Shown: positions 6,976 to 12,848 of the stretch, one piece after another | How the letters are laid out: each line of letters starts with the position of its first letter | How positions within the stretch are numbered: position 1 is the stretch's first letter | The notes under the pieces: generated by a model | What the model was told of the DNA's origin: nothing | The model's database searches: none | Seen by the model: only the letters and a program-made list of their open reading frames with translations | Program-made: the position numbers and the translations under genes | From: an uncultured Lentisphaeria bacterium | Lineage (GTDB): Bacteria > Verrucomicrobiota > Lentisphaeria > Victivallales > UBA1829 | Direction of reading: 5' to 3' | Assembly: GCA_905211485.1 (NCBI GenBank) | Contig: CAJMAW010000094.1 | Span: 1-12,848, forward strand | DNA: 12,848 bases

Positions 6976-6990
6976 CCCCCGCGGCGGGGG
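6976..6990 (+). other. GC hairpin after the hybrid kinase
   Basis: CCCCCGC (6976-6982) and GCGGGGG (6984-6990) form a tight perfect hairpin four bases after the stop codon. No T-run follows, so it is not a standard terminator; it may protect the 3' end or pause transcription. The rest of the gap to 7092 shows only a TTTGAT/ATCAAA palindrome (7047-7066). Confidence 0.45.
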
Positions 6991-7092
6991 ATGCAATCCT
7001 GGAAAAGAAGAAAACTTGCGAGAAGCCGGCGGAATGGATTTTCGCCTTTGATATTTTGAAATCAAAAAACTGAAGAAGAAAGGATGGACTCC

Positions 7093-7692
7093 ATGAAACG
7101 CACACAGTCCGGTATCTTGAAAGTTTGTCTGATAAGCGCATTGGCTGTGGCTTGTGCCTGGACCGCTCCTGCGCAACAGCAGCAGGGGAAGGATGCTGCA
7201 GCGCAAAAGCCCCGGAAGAGCAGCCAGACAGCCCCGCAGGAAAAGGCTCAGAAAACGTATTCCGAGGCCGATTATCAGCTTGCCTATGAACTTCTGGAGG
7301 CTGCGAAGGTTCCCGCCGTGCTTGAAAATTCCATCGACGGCATGCTCGATATCCAGCTCAAAAACGCTCCTCAGATGACTCCGTACCGCAATATTTTCAG
7401 GAATTTCTTCAAAAAATACCTGACGTATGAAAATCTGAAAAAGGATTATGCCGACATTTATCTGAGCCTGTTCACTCCCGAGCAGATGCGTGAACTCATC
7501 CGTTTCTACAAGACACCGACAGGACAGCGTTTCACGGAAGTGACTCCCGAAATTGCAGTCCGTTCCGCCGAACTCGGGCAGAGAGTCATGTTTGAACACA
7601 TGGCGGAGCTTCAGATCGAATTGAGCAATGCCATGTCTTCCGCTCAGCTTCAGAACTCTTCTTCTCCGGCAGCTCCGAAAGGCGGCAAGTAA
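7093..7692 (+). CDS. Secreted DUF2059 protein
   Basis: A 199-residue exported protein. The N-terminus is a Sec signal peptide: MKRTQ, a hydrophobic core (8-22) and a likely cut after APA at residue 27, giving a mature protein that starts QQQQ. C21 follows AVA, a poor lipobox, so lipoprotein status is unlikely. Residues 28-55 form a Gln/Lys/Ala-rich linker. Residues 56-175 match DUF2059: paired helices with YELLEAAKV, FFKKYLTYENLKKDYADIY, then SLFTPEQMRELIRFYKTPTG, where the 'ELxxFYxTPxG' segment is the family hallmark. DUF2059 has no established biochemical role. ATG 7093 is preferred to 7084 because AGG at 7081-7083 has a normal 9-base spacing and the signal peptide starts cleanly there. The gene lies 120 bp after the hybrid kinase and could be cotranscribed with it. 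The C-terminal tail is Ser/Ala/Pro-rich. Confidence 0.88.
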   Translation: MKRTQSGILKVCLISALAVACAWTAPAQQQQGKDAAAQKPRKSSQTAPQEKAQKTYSEADYQLAYELLEAAKVPAVLENSIDGMLDIQLKNAPQMTPYRNIFRNFFKKYLTYENLKKDYADIYLSLFTPEQMRELIRFYKTPTGQRFTEVTPEIAVRSAELGQRVMFEHMAELQIELSNAMSSAQLQNSSSPAAPKGGK

Positions 7693-8078
7693 AATCTTTT
7701 CTCTCCTGTTTTTGTCTTCCGCCGCTTTTCCCCCGGAATATTTTTCTCGCGGGCGCGGCGGCGGATTTTCAGATGTCCTCTGTTCAGCGCAAAAAACGGA
7801 AATTCTGAAGGCTGCGCCATGCGCTCGGCGGCGGATTTTTCGCGTGAAATTTGGGAATTCTTTTCCGATGTTTTTCCCGGAGGATCCGGAGAAATGGAAA
7901 ACGGTGTGAAATTCCCGCGAATTTCTTTTCCCGGATCGCCTTCCTTCAGGGGGGGGGGGAGGGAGGCGCGTTCCCGTGCGGACGGCATGGAAGAAGGAAG
8001 GGGAAGCAAATTCGGAAAACAGAGACGGCGAAGGAAGGACGGACCCATTGCCCGGACTCTGTTTTTATGAATGCCCTC
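7693..8078. other. Non-coding gap with G11 tract and direct repeat
   Basis: I see no credible gene here; the open frames present are short, lack ribosome-binding sites and have no recognisable protein pattern. The gap holds a 14-bp direct repeat CGGCGGCGGATTTT (7756-7769 and 7826-7839), a possible CCGCCGC/GCGGCGG long-loop pairing after the DUF2059 stop, and an uninterrupted run of 11 G (7949-7959) followed by AGGGAGG. No convincing terminator for DUF2059 was found. Confidence 0.6.
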
Positions 8079-8084
8079 TATAAT
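8079..8084 (+). promoter_or_regulatory. Consensus -10 box before the candidate small RNA
   Basis: TATAAT at 8079-8084 is a perfect -10 hexamer. No good -35 is present at 16-18 bp (TTGCCC at 8049-8054 is too far), so promoter use is uncertain. A start near 8091 would place it just before the structured element ending in T9. Confidence 0.35.
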
Positions 8085-8090
8085 AATGAA

Positions 8091-8211
8091 GTCGATCTCA
8101 GAAACTCCTTGCCGCTTCCGGTGATCTTTTCTTTACCGGAATCAGAAGGGGGACTCTTATCCGGCATGGGAGTATCCCCATTTGCCTGGCGTATCGTCCC
8201 CCTTTTTTTTT
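8091..8211 (+). ncRNA. Candidate structured small RNA or leader with terminator
   Basis: Two hairpins precede a T9 tail. Hairpin 1 is TTCCGGT/ACCGGAA (8116-8122 with 8135-8141). Hairpin 2 has an outer 9-bp stem AAGGGGGAC/GTCCCCCTT (8146-8154 with 8196-8204) enclosing an inner stem CCGGCATGGG paired with CCCAT-TT-GCC-T-GG (8161-8189). T-run 8203-8211 follows. CCGGA (8136-8140) can also pair with TCCGG (8160-8164), an alternative fold. It does not match the SRP, tmRNA, 6S or riboswitch motifs I know. It may be a free RNA of about 120 nt, an attenuator for the gene at 8299, or only a complex terminator. The 5' end is inferred from the -10 box. Confidence 0.4.
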
Positions 8212-8225
8212 GTGGAATGTCTGTA

Positions 8226-8255
8226 TTGATTTCGTAACATATTGAATTTTATATA
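8226..8255 (+). promoter_or_regulatory. Candidate promoter for the acidic hypothetical gene
   Basis: TTGATT (8226-8231) and TATATA (8250-8255) with an 18-bp spacer (17 if TTATAT is taken). The start of transcription would be near 8262-8264. That leaves almost no leader before ATG 8272 but a normal one before ATG 8299. Confidence 0.5.
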
Positions 8256-8298
8256 GATAAGACGACTTGTTATGAACGATGGAAAGGAAAATCGGAGT

Positions 8299-8742
8299 AT
8301 GGAATTCCTGAATCAGAATGAAGTATTGATGCACACACCGTATCTGGTACTGGTGGACAAGGACGCAGTACCGAAAACGCCAGAGGAAGTTCTGCAGGGA
8401 ATCCAGACGCTCTGGGAACGGATTATCGAGATCTTGAAGACAGAGCCGGAAGTCCTGGACGATCTGGAACGGAGCATGAACAGCAGTCTGGAAGAAGCGG
8501 GCGCATGGGAACGAATCAGTCTGACAGACGAATCGTATCTGGATCTTCTGAATCCGTTGATCATAAGCGGGGACGGGTGGGGAATCGCGCCAAAACTGTT
8601 CATGGAAAAACTGCAGGAAACGGAAGTCAAACCGGAACTGTATCTGACGGCAAATGACCCGGAAGCGAAAGATCCGGAGCTCCCGTTCGATCTGAGCTGT
8701 AATCTTCTGGATCCGCTGTATCTGCCGAGAGAATACCGCTAG
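8299..8742 (+). CDS. Acidic hypothetical protein
   Basis: I do not recognise this 147-residue protein. It has no signal peptide, membrane segment or known motif and is probably cytosolic and mostly helical in its first half (residues about 28-70, rich in Glu and Leu). It is strongly acidic: about 31 Asp/Glu against 12 Lys/Arg. A single Cys lies near the C-terminus, in a DLSCNLLDPLYLP segment. I chose ATG 8299, which has AAAGGA 10 bases upstream; ATG 8272 extends it by nine residues but has no ribosome-binding site and falls next to the predicted transcription start. It stands alone between a candidate promoter and a strong bidirectional terminator. Its being a real gene is supported by that framing and by codon use without rare stretches. 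The function is unknown; I see no link to the neighbours. Confidence 0.7.
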   Translation: MEFLNQNEVLMHTPYLVLVDKDAVPKTPEEVLQGIQTLWERIIEILKTEPEVLDDLERSMNSSLEEAGAWERISLTDESYLDLLNPLIISGDGWGIAPKLFMEKLQETEVKPELYLTANDPEAKDPELPFDLSCNLLDPLYLPREYR

Positions 8743-8778
8743 GTGAACAGCAATAAGGAAAAAAGTGAAAAGCAATAA
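8743..8778 (+). repeat. 14-bp direct repeat after the acidic gene
   Basis: GTGAACAGCAATAA (8743-8756) recurs as GTGAAAAGCAATAA (8765-8778), one mismatch, with a 22-bp period. It lies between the stop codon and the terminator. It may be slippage debris or a protein-binding site. Confidence 0.6.
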
Positions 8779-8779
8779 A

Positions 8780-8818
8780 AAAGCCTCGGAATGTTTTTCT
8801 TCCGAGGCTTTGCTTTTT
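8780..8818. terminator. Bidirectional rho-independent terminator
   Basis: AAAGCCTCGGAA (8780-8791) and TTCCGAGGCTTT (8800-8811) form a perfect 12-bp stem with an 8-nt loop. T-rich sequence follows on the + strand (8814-8818), and A-rich sequence before it (8775-8782) supplies the U-run for - strand transcripts. It lies between the converging acidic gene and aconitase, so it can end both. Aconitase transcripts would carry a 3' tail of about 100 nt before reaching it. Confidence 0.9.
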
Positions 8819-8920
8819 CAGAGAAGAGGAGTCTGATTCCTTTTCCCCGGCCCCCCTTTTTTTCTGTTTTTTTTGTCTGCCGATGGAGAGGAAGGCGGCT
8901 TGCGGAGAGAAAGGGGAGCA

Positions 8921-10876
8921 TTATTTTAAATTCAGTCTTCCTCCTGCGAGAATGATTTTCCGGTCTTCACTGGAAAGGTTGGCGTTGAGGATCAGAGGGA
9001 AGCGCTCTCCGTTGCGTTTGACAAGGAGGGCTTCGACGGGGGCGGGAAGATTCTCGATGGCATCCCGGAGTGCAGGGATCCGGATGGAATCTCCGGCTTC
9101 GATTTTGTCGTAGTCGGACTTGTCGGCAAAAGTCAGGGGGACGATTCCGAAATTGACGAGATTTGCCGCATGAATACGCTCGATGGCCATGGCGATGACG
9201 GCCTTGACTCCGAGATACATCGGGCAGATGGCGGCATGTTCGCGGGAGGATCCCTGCCCGTAACTGTCGCGGCCGACAATTACGCCGTGTTTTCCGGAAT
9301 CGCGGACCGCGGCGGCCTGCTGAGCGAAGGTCGGTTTCCCGGGTTCGTTGAAACGCTCGAAGACGACTTTTGCGTATTCGGGGATGTTGCTGCGGTGTTT
9401 GAGATGGATCCCGGCGGGCATGATGTCGTCGGTGGAGGTTTTGTCGGCGGTTTTGATGAGGACGACACCGTCAAGCTCTTCCGGCAGGGGCGTGTTGGTC
9501 GGAGGCTGTCCGATGGTGGGCTTCCGGATGATTTCGATGCTGTTTCCTCCGCAGGGCGGGGGCTGGATCATCATGGAATCGTCGGCAAGGAAGGAATCGG
9601 GTTCCCGGAATTCGGGGTAGGGGATGCCGAGCGTGGAGGGGAGGCGGAATTCCCCGCAGAGTGCCGCCGTTGCCGCAACTTCGGGACTCACAAGATAAGA
9701 CTGGTCCCCTTTGGTGCCGGTCCTGCCGGGAAAGTTCCGGTTGAAGGTGCGGACCGTGACCGTATCGTTCGCAGGGCTCTGGCCCTGTCCGATGCAGGGG
9801 CCGCAGCCGACTTCGAGAATACGTGCTCCAGAGGAGATGATGTCTGCAAGAGACCCGTCCCGCGCGAGCATTTCAAAGACCTGTCTGCTTCCGGGAGCGA
9901 TGGCGAGAGTCACATTTTCATGGACTTTTCTCCCCTTGAGCATGGCGGCCACAATGGAAAGATCCCGGTAGGAACTGTTGGTGCAGGAGCCGATGATGAC
10001 CTGTCCGACCTTCATGCCGGAAAGTTCGGCAATGCTTCTGATGTTGTCCGGACTGGAGGGACAGGCGGCAAGGGGTTCGATTTCGGAAAGATTGATTTCG
10101 ATGATCCGGTCATATTCGGCGTCCTCGTCCGCTTTGAGTTCGGTCCAGGAGTCTCCGCGTCCCTGTGCCTCCAGGAACGCCTTTGTCATTTCGTCGGAGG
10201 GGAAGATGGAGCAGGTGACGCCCAGTTCCGTGCCCATGTTGGTCACAGTCGCTCTCTGGGGAACCGTGAGCGTTTTGACTCCTTCTCCGAAATATTCCAC
10301 CACGCTTCCCACGTTGCCTTTGGTCGTGAGAATGCTCAGCACTTTCAGAATGATATCCTTGGCGGAAACCCAGGGGGAGAGTTTCCCCGTGAGTCTGATT
10401 CCCGTGATCCTGGGATAGGCCATGCGGAAGGACTGCCCTGCCATCGCGAGAGCGACATCCATCCCTCCCGCTCCGATCGCCATCATCCCGATTCCTCCCC
10501 CCGTCGGGGTATGCGAGTCCGAACCGAGCAGCGTTTTTCCCGGCACGCCGAAGCGTTCCAGATGCACCTGATGGCAGATTCCGTTCCCTGGACGCGAAAA
10601 CACAATGCCTTTGGATGCCGCCACACTCTGAAGATACAGATGATCGTTTCTGTTTTCCGGTCCGTTCTGCATCATGTTGTGGTCGACATAGGAGACGGAA
10701 AGTTCCGTCTTGACCCTGTCCGTTTCCATGGCTTCGAGTTCCAGATAAGCCATTGTGCCGGTGGCGTCCTGAGTCAGAGTCTGGTCGATGCGGATTGCGA
10801 CGGGGCTTCCCGGAACGGCTTCCCCGGAAGTCATGTGTTTTTCAAGTATTTTCTGCGTAACGGTGTTTCTTGCCAT
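8921..10876 (-). CDS. Aconitate hydratase
   Basis: A 651-residue aconitase that interconverts citrate and isocitrate through cis-aconitate in the TCA cycle, cytosolic. All three [4Fe-4S] cysteines are present: C298 in GSCTNS, and C358 and C361 in GCGPC. Substrate-binding segments include TQDATG (35-40), VDHNMMQ (64-70), SDSHTPTGGG (119-128), NRNFPGR (379-385) and QGSSREHAA (541-549) in the C-terminal swivelling domain. It is shorter than the 850-900-residue AcnA/AcnB types and resembles the compact monofunctional class of about 640-660 residues found in clostridia and deltaproteobacteria. Homoaconitase or a related hydro-lyase is a weaker alternative. The ATG at 10876 has GGAG 10 bases upstream. 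No clear promoter is seen in the 73 bp between it and the preceding terminator, so expression may use read-through or a non-sigma70 promoter. Confidence 0.93.
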   Translation of the reverse strand: MARNTVTQKILEKHMTSGEAVPGSPVAIRIDQTLTQDATGTMAYLELEAMETDRVKTELSVSYVDHNMMQNGPENRNDHLYLQSVAASKGIVFSRPGNGICHQVHLERFGVPGKTLLGSDSHTPTGGGIGMMAIGAGGMDVALAMAGQSFRMAYPRITGIRLTGKLSPWVSAKDIILKVLSILTTKGNVGSVVEYFGEGVKTLTVPQRATVTNMGTELGVTCSIFPSDEMTKAFLEAQGRGDSWTELKADEDAEYDRIIEINLSEIEPLAACPSSPDNIRSIAELSGMKVGQVIIGSCTNSSYRDLSIVAAMLKGRKVHENVTLAIAPGSRQVFEMLARDGSLADIISSGARILEVGCGPCIGQGQSPANDTVTVRTFNRNFPGRTGTKGDQSYLVSPEVAATAALCGEFRLPSTLGIPYPEFREPDSFLADDSMMIQPPPCGGNSIEIIRKPTIGQPPTNTPLPEELDGVVLIKTADKTSTDDIMPAGIHLKHRSNIPEYAKVVFERFNEPGKPTFAQQAAAVRDSGKHGVIVGRDSYGQGSSREHAAICPMYLGVKAVIAMAIERIHAANLVNFGIVPLTFADKSDYDKIEAGDSIRIPALRDAIENLPAPVEALLVKRNGERFPLILNANLSSEDRKIILAGGRLNLK

Positions 10877-10949
10877 TTTTCATCTGCTCCGTTTTTTTCT
10901 GTTTCCTCTGTCCCGGCGGGGCAGGGCGGAGGAAAAAAGATCTGAAAAT

Positions 10950-10990
10950 AAAAAAAACGGGACGGCCGGCTTTACATTCCGGGCGCCCCG
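10950..10990 (-). terminator. Rho-independent terminator after the small basic protein gene
   Basis: Read on the - strand, CGGGGCG (10990-10984) pairs with CGTCCCG (10964-10958) with one G-U pair. An inner CCGG/CCGG stem closes a 9-nt loop, and eight T follow (10957-10950). It lies 32 bp after the stop codon of the small gene and 74 bp before aconitase. A CTGCCGG/CCGGCAG hairpin is also present right at the stop codon. Confidence 0.75.
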
Positions 10991-11021
10991 CAAAGGAAAT
11001 CAATCTGCCGGTCCGGCAGGC

Positions 11022-11180
11022 TCAGTCTTCATGCTTTGTCTTGGGAAGACCGCTCAGAACCTTCTGCCCGGATTTCCAGCGTCCTTCGGCAGTGAGAATG
11101 TTGATGCGCTCGAAACGTTTGAGAACATTCCGCTGCTTCCTGATCTTGGAAGCCGATTTCAGGCTCGGATGTTTTGACAT
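11022..11180 (-). CDS. PVC-superphylum small basic protein
   Basis: A 52-residue, Lys/Arg-rich protein. It begins MSKHPSLKSASKIRKQRNVL, continues KRFERINILTAEGRWKSGQ and ends LSGLPKTKHED. The opening M-S-x-H-P-S-L-K/R-S, the central VLKRFERI and the late G-L-P-K are the pattern of the small basic protein found across Chlamydiae, Verrucomicrobia, Lentisphaerae and Planctomycetes (I recall it as TIGR04137). It has been described as a lineage signature with nucleic-acid binding; its precise cellular role is unsettled. The start has GGAG 6 bases upstream (11187-11190). It has its own promoter and terminator, so it is probably an abundant single-gene transcript. It is too short for many gene callers, and the frame on the opposite strand is only a shadow. 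The family assignment is from memory of the motif, not a search. Confidence 0.9.
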   Translation of the reverse strand: MSKHPSLKSASKIRKQRNVLKRFERINILTAEGRWKSGQKVLSGLPKTKHED

Positions 11181-11246
11181 GCTTTGCTCCACTTGGTTGT
11201 ATGTTCAGATTTTTTGAATCAGATTAAAGTTTCTGCTGAATCGCTT

Positions 11247-11274
11247 AATATAAAGCTCTCCGGAGAAAAAGCAA
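11247..11274 (-). promoter_or_regulatory. Candidate promoter for the small basic protein
   Basis: On the - strand, TTGCTT (11274-11269), a 16-bp spacer and TATATT (11252-11247). The spacer contains the palindrome TCTCCGGAGA. The predicted start near 11240 gives a leader of about 60 nt. Confidence 0.55.
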
Positions 11275-11294
11275 GTTTTTTCCCCTGATTTTTT

Positions 11295-12527
11295 TCAGGA
11301 GAGGGTGCTGTCTTTCTCCTGGTATTCGAGTCCGATGTTGCTCAGATGGAGTTTGAATCCGAGTTTGACGAGTTCGTCCTGAAGGCGTGAAACGTCCAGC
11401 TGACGCGGATCCGTTCCAAAATCGAGGGAAAGAGCCGCGGCGAGTCCGGCGACCTGCCCCGTCATGGCCGCACTGGGAATGACTCTTGTGATTTCCCAGG
11501 CATCGTTTCTGGCTCCGGTGCAGCGCCCTGCCGCGAGCAGTCCGCCCGGGCCGGATTTCGGACAGAGCGTCCGGTAGGGGACTTCCCACACCGGACCGGA
11601 TTTCCGCCAGTCTCCGAGCATTCCGATGGAATCGGGGAAGAAGAGGTTGTTTTCCCCGCTGTCCAGAACGTATTCGGCATCGATGCAGAAGGTCTTGCGG
11701 AACTGGGGCATGGCGGGAACTTTGAGGGCGAAGAGGGAATTCCGGTCGTGTTCGCCGTCGGCATGGAGTTTCTGATAGCGTTTGCGGAGGAGGCGGCGAC
11801 CGTCCAGCATGAAGCGCGAGACGGCTTCTCCATCCGGCGCGCGGTAAATCTGATCCGGGGAAAGCTGATCTGCTCTTCCTGTCATTCCGAGCCAGTAGGG
11901 CCCGTCTGAAATCATGTTGATCGGAGAGACGAAATTGCTGTTTTCCGCCTTTCGGTCATATTCCAGTGCCCAGACGGTCAGATAATTTTCTCCCGCGAGG
12001 CAGGGAATGCCTGCTCTGCGGGCCAGAACGCAGTCTCCGCTGGCGTCCACGAAGCGTTCCGCGGAAATTTTTCCCCGGCCGCTGGCGTTTTCCACGATTG
12101 CGGCGGAAACGCGTCCGTTTTCAATTTCCGCTCCGCAGACGAGCGTGTCGAGCCAGAAATCCACTTCGTTTTCCTCCAGGATCTCATCCAGCGCGAGCAT
12201 GTAGGCCGCCGGGGAGAAAATGCAGCGGAAGCGTTCGACTTCGGGTGCGTTTTTCTTTTCCTTCCAGTTGTCCGGAATTTCTCCCGGACCGTAGACGATG
12301 CTCCGGCGGATGAGTTCCTCACAGAGTCCGAAGGTAACCTGATTCCCGTTCCCGTCGCAGAGCGGAAGATAGATGTAGACCAGACCCGTGGTTGCAAGCC
12401 CTCCGGGAAGAACGGTTTTTTCTAGCAGGACGGTTTTTCTTCCCGAGCGCGCCGCCTGCACCGCCGCCGCTATTCCGGCAATTCCCCCTCCGACTACTGC
12501 CACTTCGTAATGTTTATGAAAGTCCAT
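11295..12527 (-). CDS. FAD-dependent oxidoreductase (FAD_oxidored-type)
   Basis: A 410-residue flavoprotein, cytosolic, with no export signal. The N-terminal Rossmann fold is complete: VVGGGIAGIAAA (11-22) for the FAD pyrophosphate and E36 in VLLEK for the ribose. PGGLATTGLV (41-50) is the second conserved loop of the PF12831-type family, FVDASGD (159-165) precedes the second half of the fold, and GLLAAGRCTGA (329-339) with a helix to about 367 closes the FAD site. Family members are common in Lentisphaerae, Verrucomicrobia and Bacteroidetes, often near carbohydrate genes, but substrates are mostly undefined. The ATG at 12527 follows a strong AAGGAG at 7-base spacing. It has a candidate promoter at 12663-12690. 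No good terminator is seen after it; a 5-bp CCTGA/TCAGG hairpin overlaps the stop, so it may read through into the small basic protein gene. Confidence 0.9.
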   Translation of the reverse strand: MDFHKHYEVAVVGGGIAGIAAAVQAARSGRKTVLLEKTVLPGGLATTGLVYIYLPLCDGNGNQVTFGLCEELIRRSIVYGPGEIPDNWKEKKNAPEVERFRCIFSPAAYMLALDEILEENEVDFWLDTLVCGAEIENGRVSAAIVENASGRGKISAERFVDASGDCVLARRAGIPCLAGENYLTVWALEYDRKAENSNFVSPINMISDGPYWLGMTGRADQLSPDQIYRAPDGEAVSRFMLDGRRLLRKRYQKLHADGEHDRNSLFALKVPAMPQFRKTFCIDAEYVLDSGENNLFFPDSIGMLGDWRKSGPVWEVPYRTLCPKSGPGGLLAAGRCTGARNDAWEITRVIPSAAMTGQVAGLAAALSLDFGTDPRQLDVSRLQDELVKLGFKLHLSNIGLEYQEKDSTLS

Positions 12528-12662
12528 GGATGATCTCCTTGCAAACTGTTTTTTTCATGATTTCCCTGTTTCAGCCGGGAGTCTGCGGCTTTTCTTCATC
12601 GTCGCGATGGAGTACATCTGTGTGTGTGCATTGTGATGGAATCGCAAAGTCACATTATGATT

Positions 12663-12690
12663 AATATAAACCCGAATGTTTTCTCTTCAA
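12663..12690 (-). promoter_or_regulatory. Candidate promoter for the FAD oxidoreductase
   Basis: On the - strand, TTGAAG (12690-12685), a 16-bp spacer and TATATT (12668-12663). The leader would be about 130 nt. It contains TGTGA-N13-TCACA and a CATCG-CGA-CGATG palindrome (12597-12609), which are possible operators. The arrangement is reasonable but was judged by eye. Confidence 0.5.
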
Positions 12691-12770
12691 ATCGGAAGCG
12701 GGGAAATGCGCTGCAAAAGCCCCTTTCCTGTGAAAAAAAGTCCGTTTTCCCGCATCTTTTAAGAGTATAT

Positions 12771-12848
12771 AAAAAAATCCGGCAGGCTTGCCTGCCGAGG
12801 TGCAGGGAATGCAGCCCTGCCGGGGAGTATGAGGGCGAGGAGCCCTCA
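12771..12848 (-). repeat. Three-hairpin dispersed repeat, right copy (inverted)
   Basis: This is the inverted counterpart of the element at 3-80. Read on the - strand: TGAGGGC/GCCCTCAT hairpin with the same TCCTC loop, then GCAGGG/CCCTGC (12820-12802), then a perfect CGGCAGGC/GCCTGCCG hairpin (12797-12780) and seven T. In hairpin 2 the last stem pair is G-C where the left copy has A-T, and in hairpin 3 the left copy's mismatch is repaired. The window ends inside or at the edge of this element. Confidence 0.85.

Noticed and set aside
5422..7599. 725-codon open frame on the - strand opposite the hybrid kinase and DUF2059
   Set aside because: It spans two genes with clear domains on the other strand and the gap between them. 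The product is His/Arg/Phe-rich with no recognisable family, typical of a shadow frame.
7628..8237. Several short open frames in the gap after DUF2059 on both strands
   Set aside because: They overlap one another, run through the G11 tract, lack ribosome-binding sites and have Arg/Phe-rich products with no pattern.
9170..10945. 591-codon open frame on the + strand opposite aconitase
   Set aside because: It mirrors aconitase, whose C298, C358 and C361 cluster and active-site motifs are intact. The frame's product is low-complexity Gly/Asp/Phe-rich, with no motif and no ribosome-binding site. Codon bias of the real gene explains the lack of stops.
12552..12600. GCCG/CGGC hairpin upstream of the FAD oxidoreductase as a terminator or attenuator
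   Set aside because: The stem is only 4 bp and the T-run is short and on the strand opposite to the gene.
1..12848. CRISPR array, prophage, transposase, tRNA or rRNA
   Set aside because: No regularly spaced repeats of CRISPR size, no integrase or transposase motifs, and no tRNA T-loop plus acceptor pattern were found on either strand by eye.

Overview
The window most likely comes from a member of the PVC superphylum, probably Lentisphaerota (Victivallales-like). Two genes point there. One is a lone type II secretion-style pseudopilin carrying the H-X9-DG motif typical of the large prepilin families of these bacteria. The other is a 52-residue gene matching the small basic signature protein of PVC bacteria. 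The placement is from recognised families, not a database search. The genes are metabolic and housekeeping; I see no phage, transposase, CRISPR, rRNA or tRNA.

Layout, left to right. A 78-bp three-hairpin repeat (3-80) is followed by a SIS-domain phosphosugar-binding protein (166-918). A 625-bp gap then holds a terminator and a nested inverted-repeat control region, and leads to the pseudopilin (1544-2188), which ends in a strong terminator. Five 11-bp repeats sit directly against a near-consensus promoter ahead of an FGGY-family sugar kinase (2577-4031). Next are a membrane-anchored hybrid histidine kinase with three PAS domains (4237-6972) and a secreted DUF2059 protein (7093-7692). A gap of about 600 bp contains an 11-G tract and a candidate structured small RNA (about 8091-8211), followed by an unrecognised acidic protein (8299-8742). 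All of these are on the + strand. A bidirectional terminator (8780-8818) separates them from three - strand genes: aconitase (8921-10876), the small basic protein (11022-11180) and an FAD-dependent oxidoreductase (11295-12527). A second copy of the 78-bp repeat, inverted, ends the window (12771-12848).

How the genes relate. Nearly every gene has its own promoter or terminator, so the window looks like single-gene units, not one pathway operon. The SIS protein, FGGY kinase and FAD oxidoreductase suggest carbohydrate metabolism, and aconitase is central metabolism. Two proteins keep their family fold but lack a key element: the histidine kinase has Arg where the phospho-accepting His should be, and the FGGY kinase has lost its glycine-rich adenosine-binding motif. 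I did not find a clearly new multi-gene system. The strongest leads are the terminal hairpin repeat with a compensatory base-pair change, the candidate small RNA, the His-less kinase and the control region of the pseudopilin.
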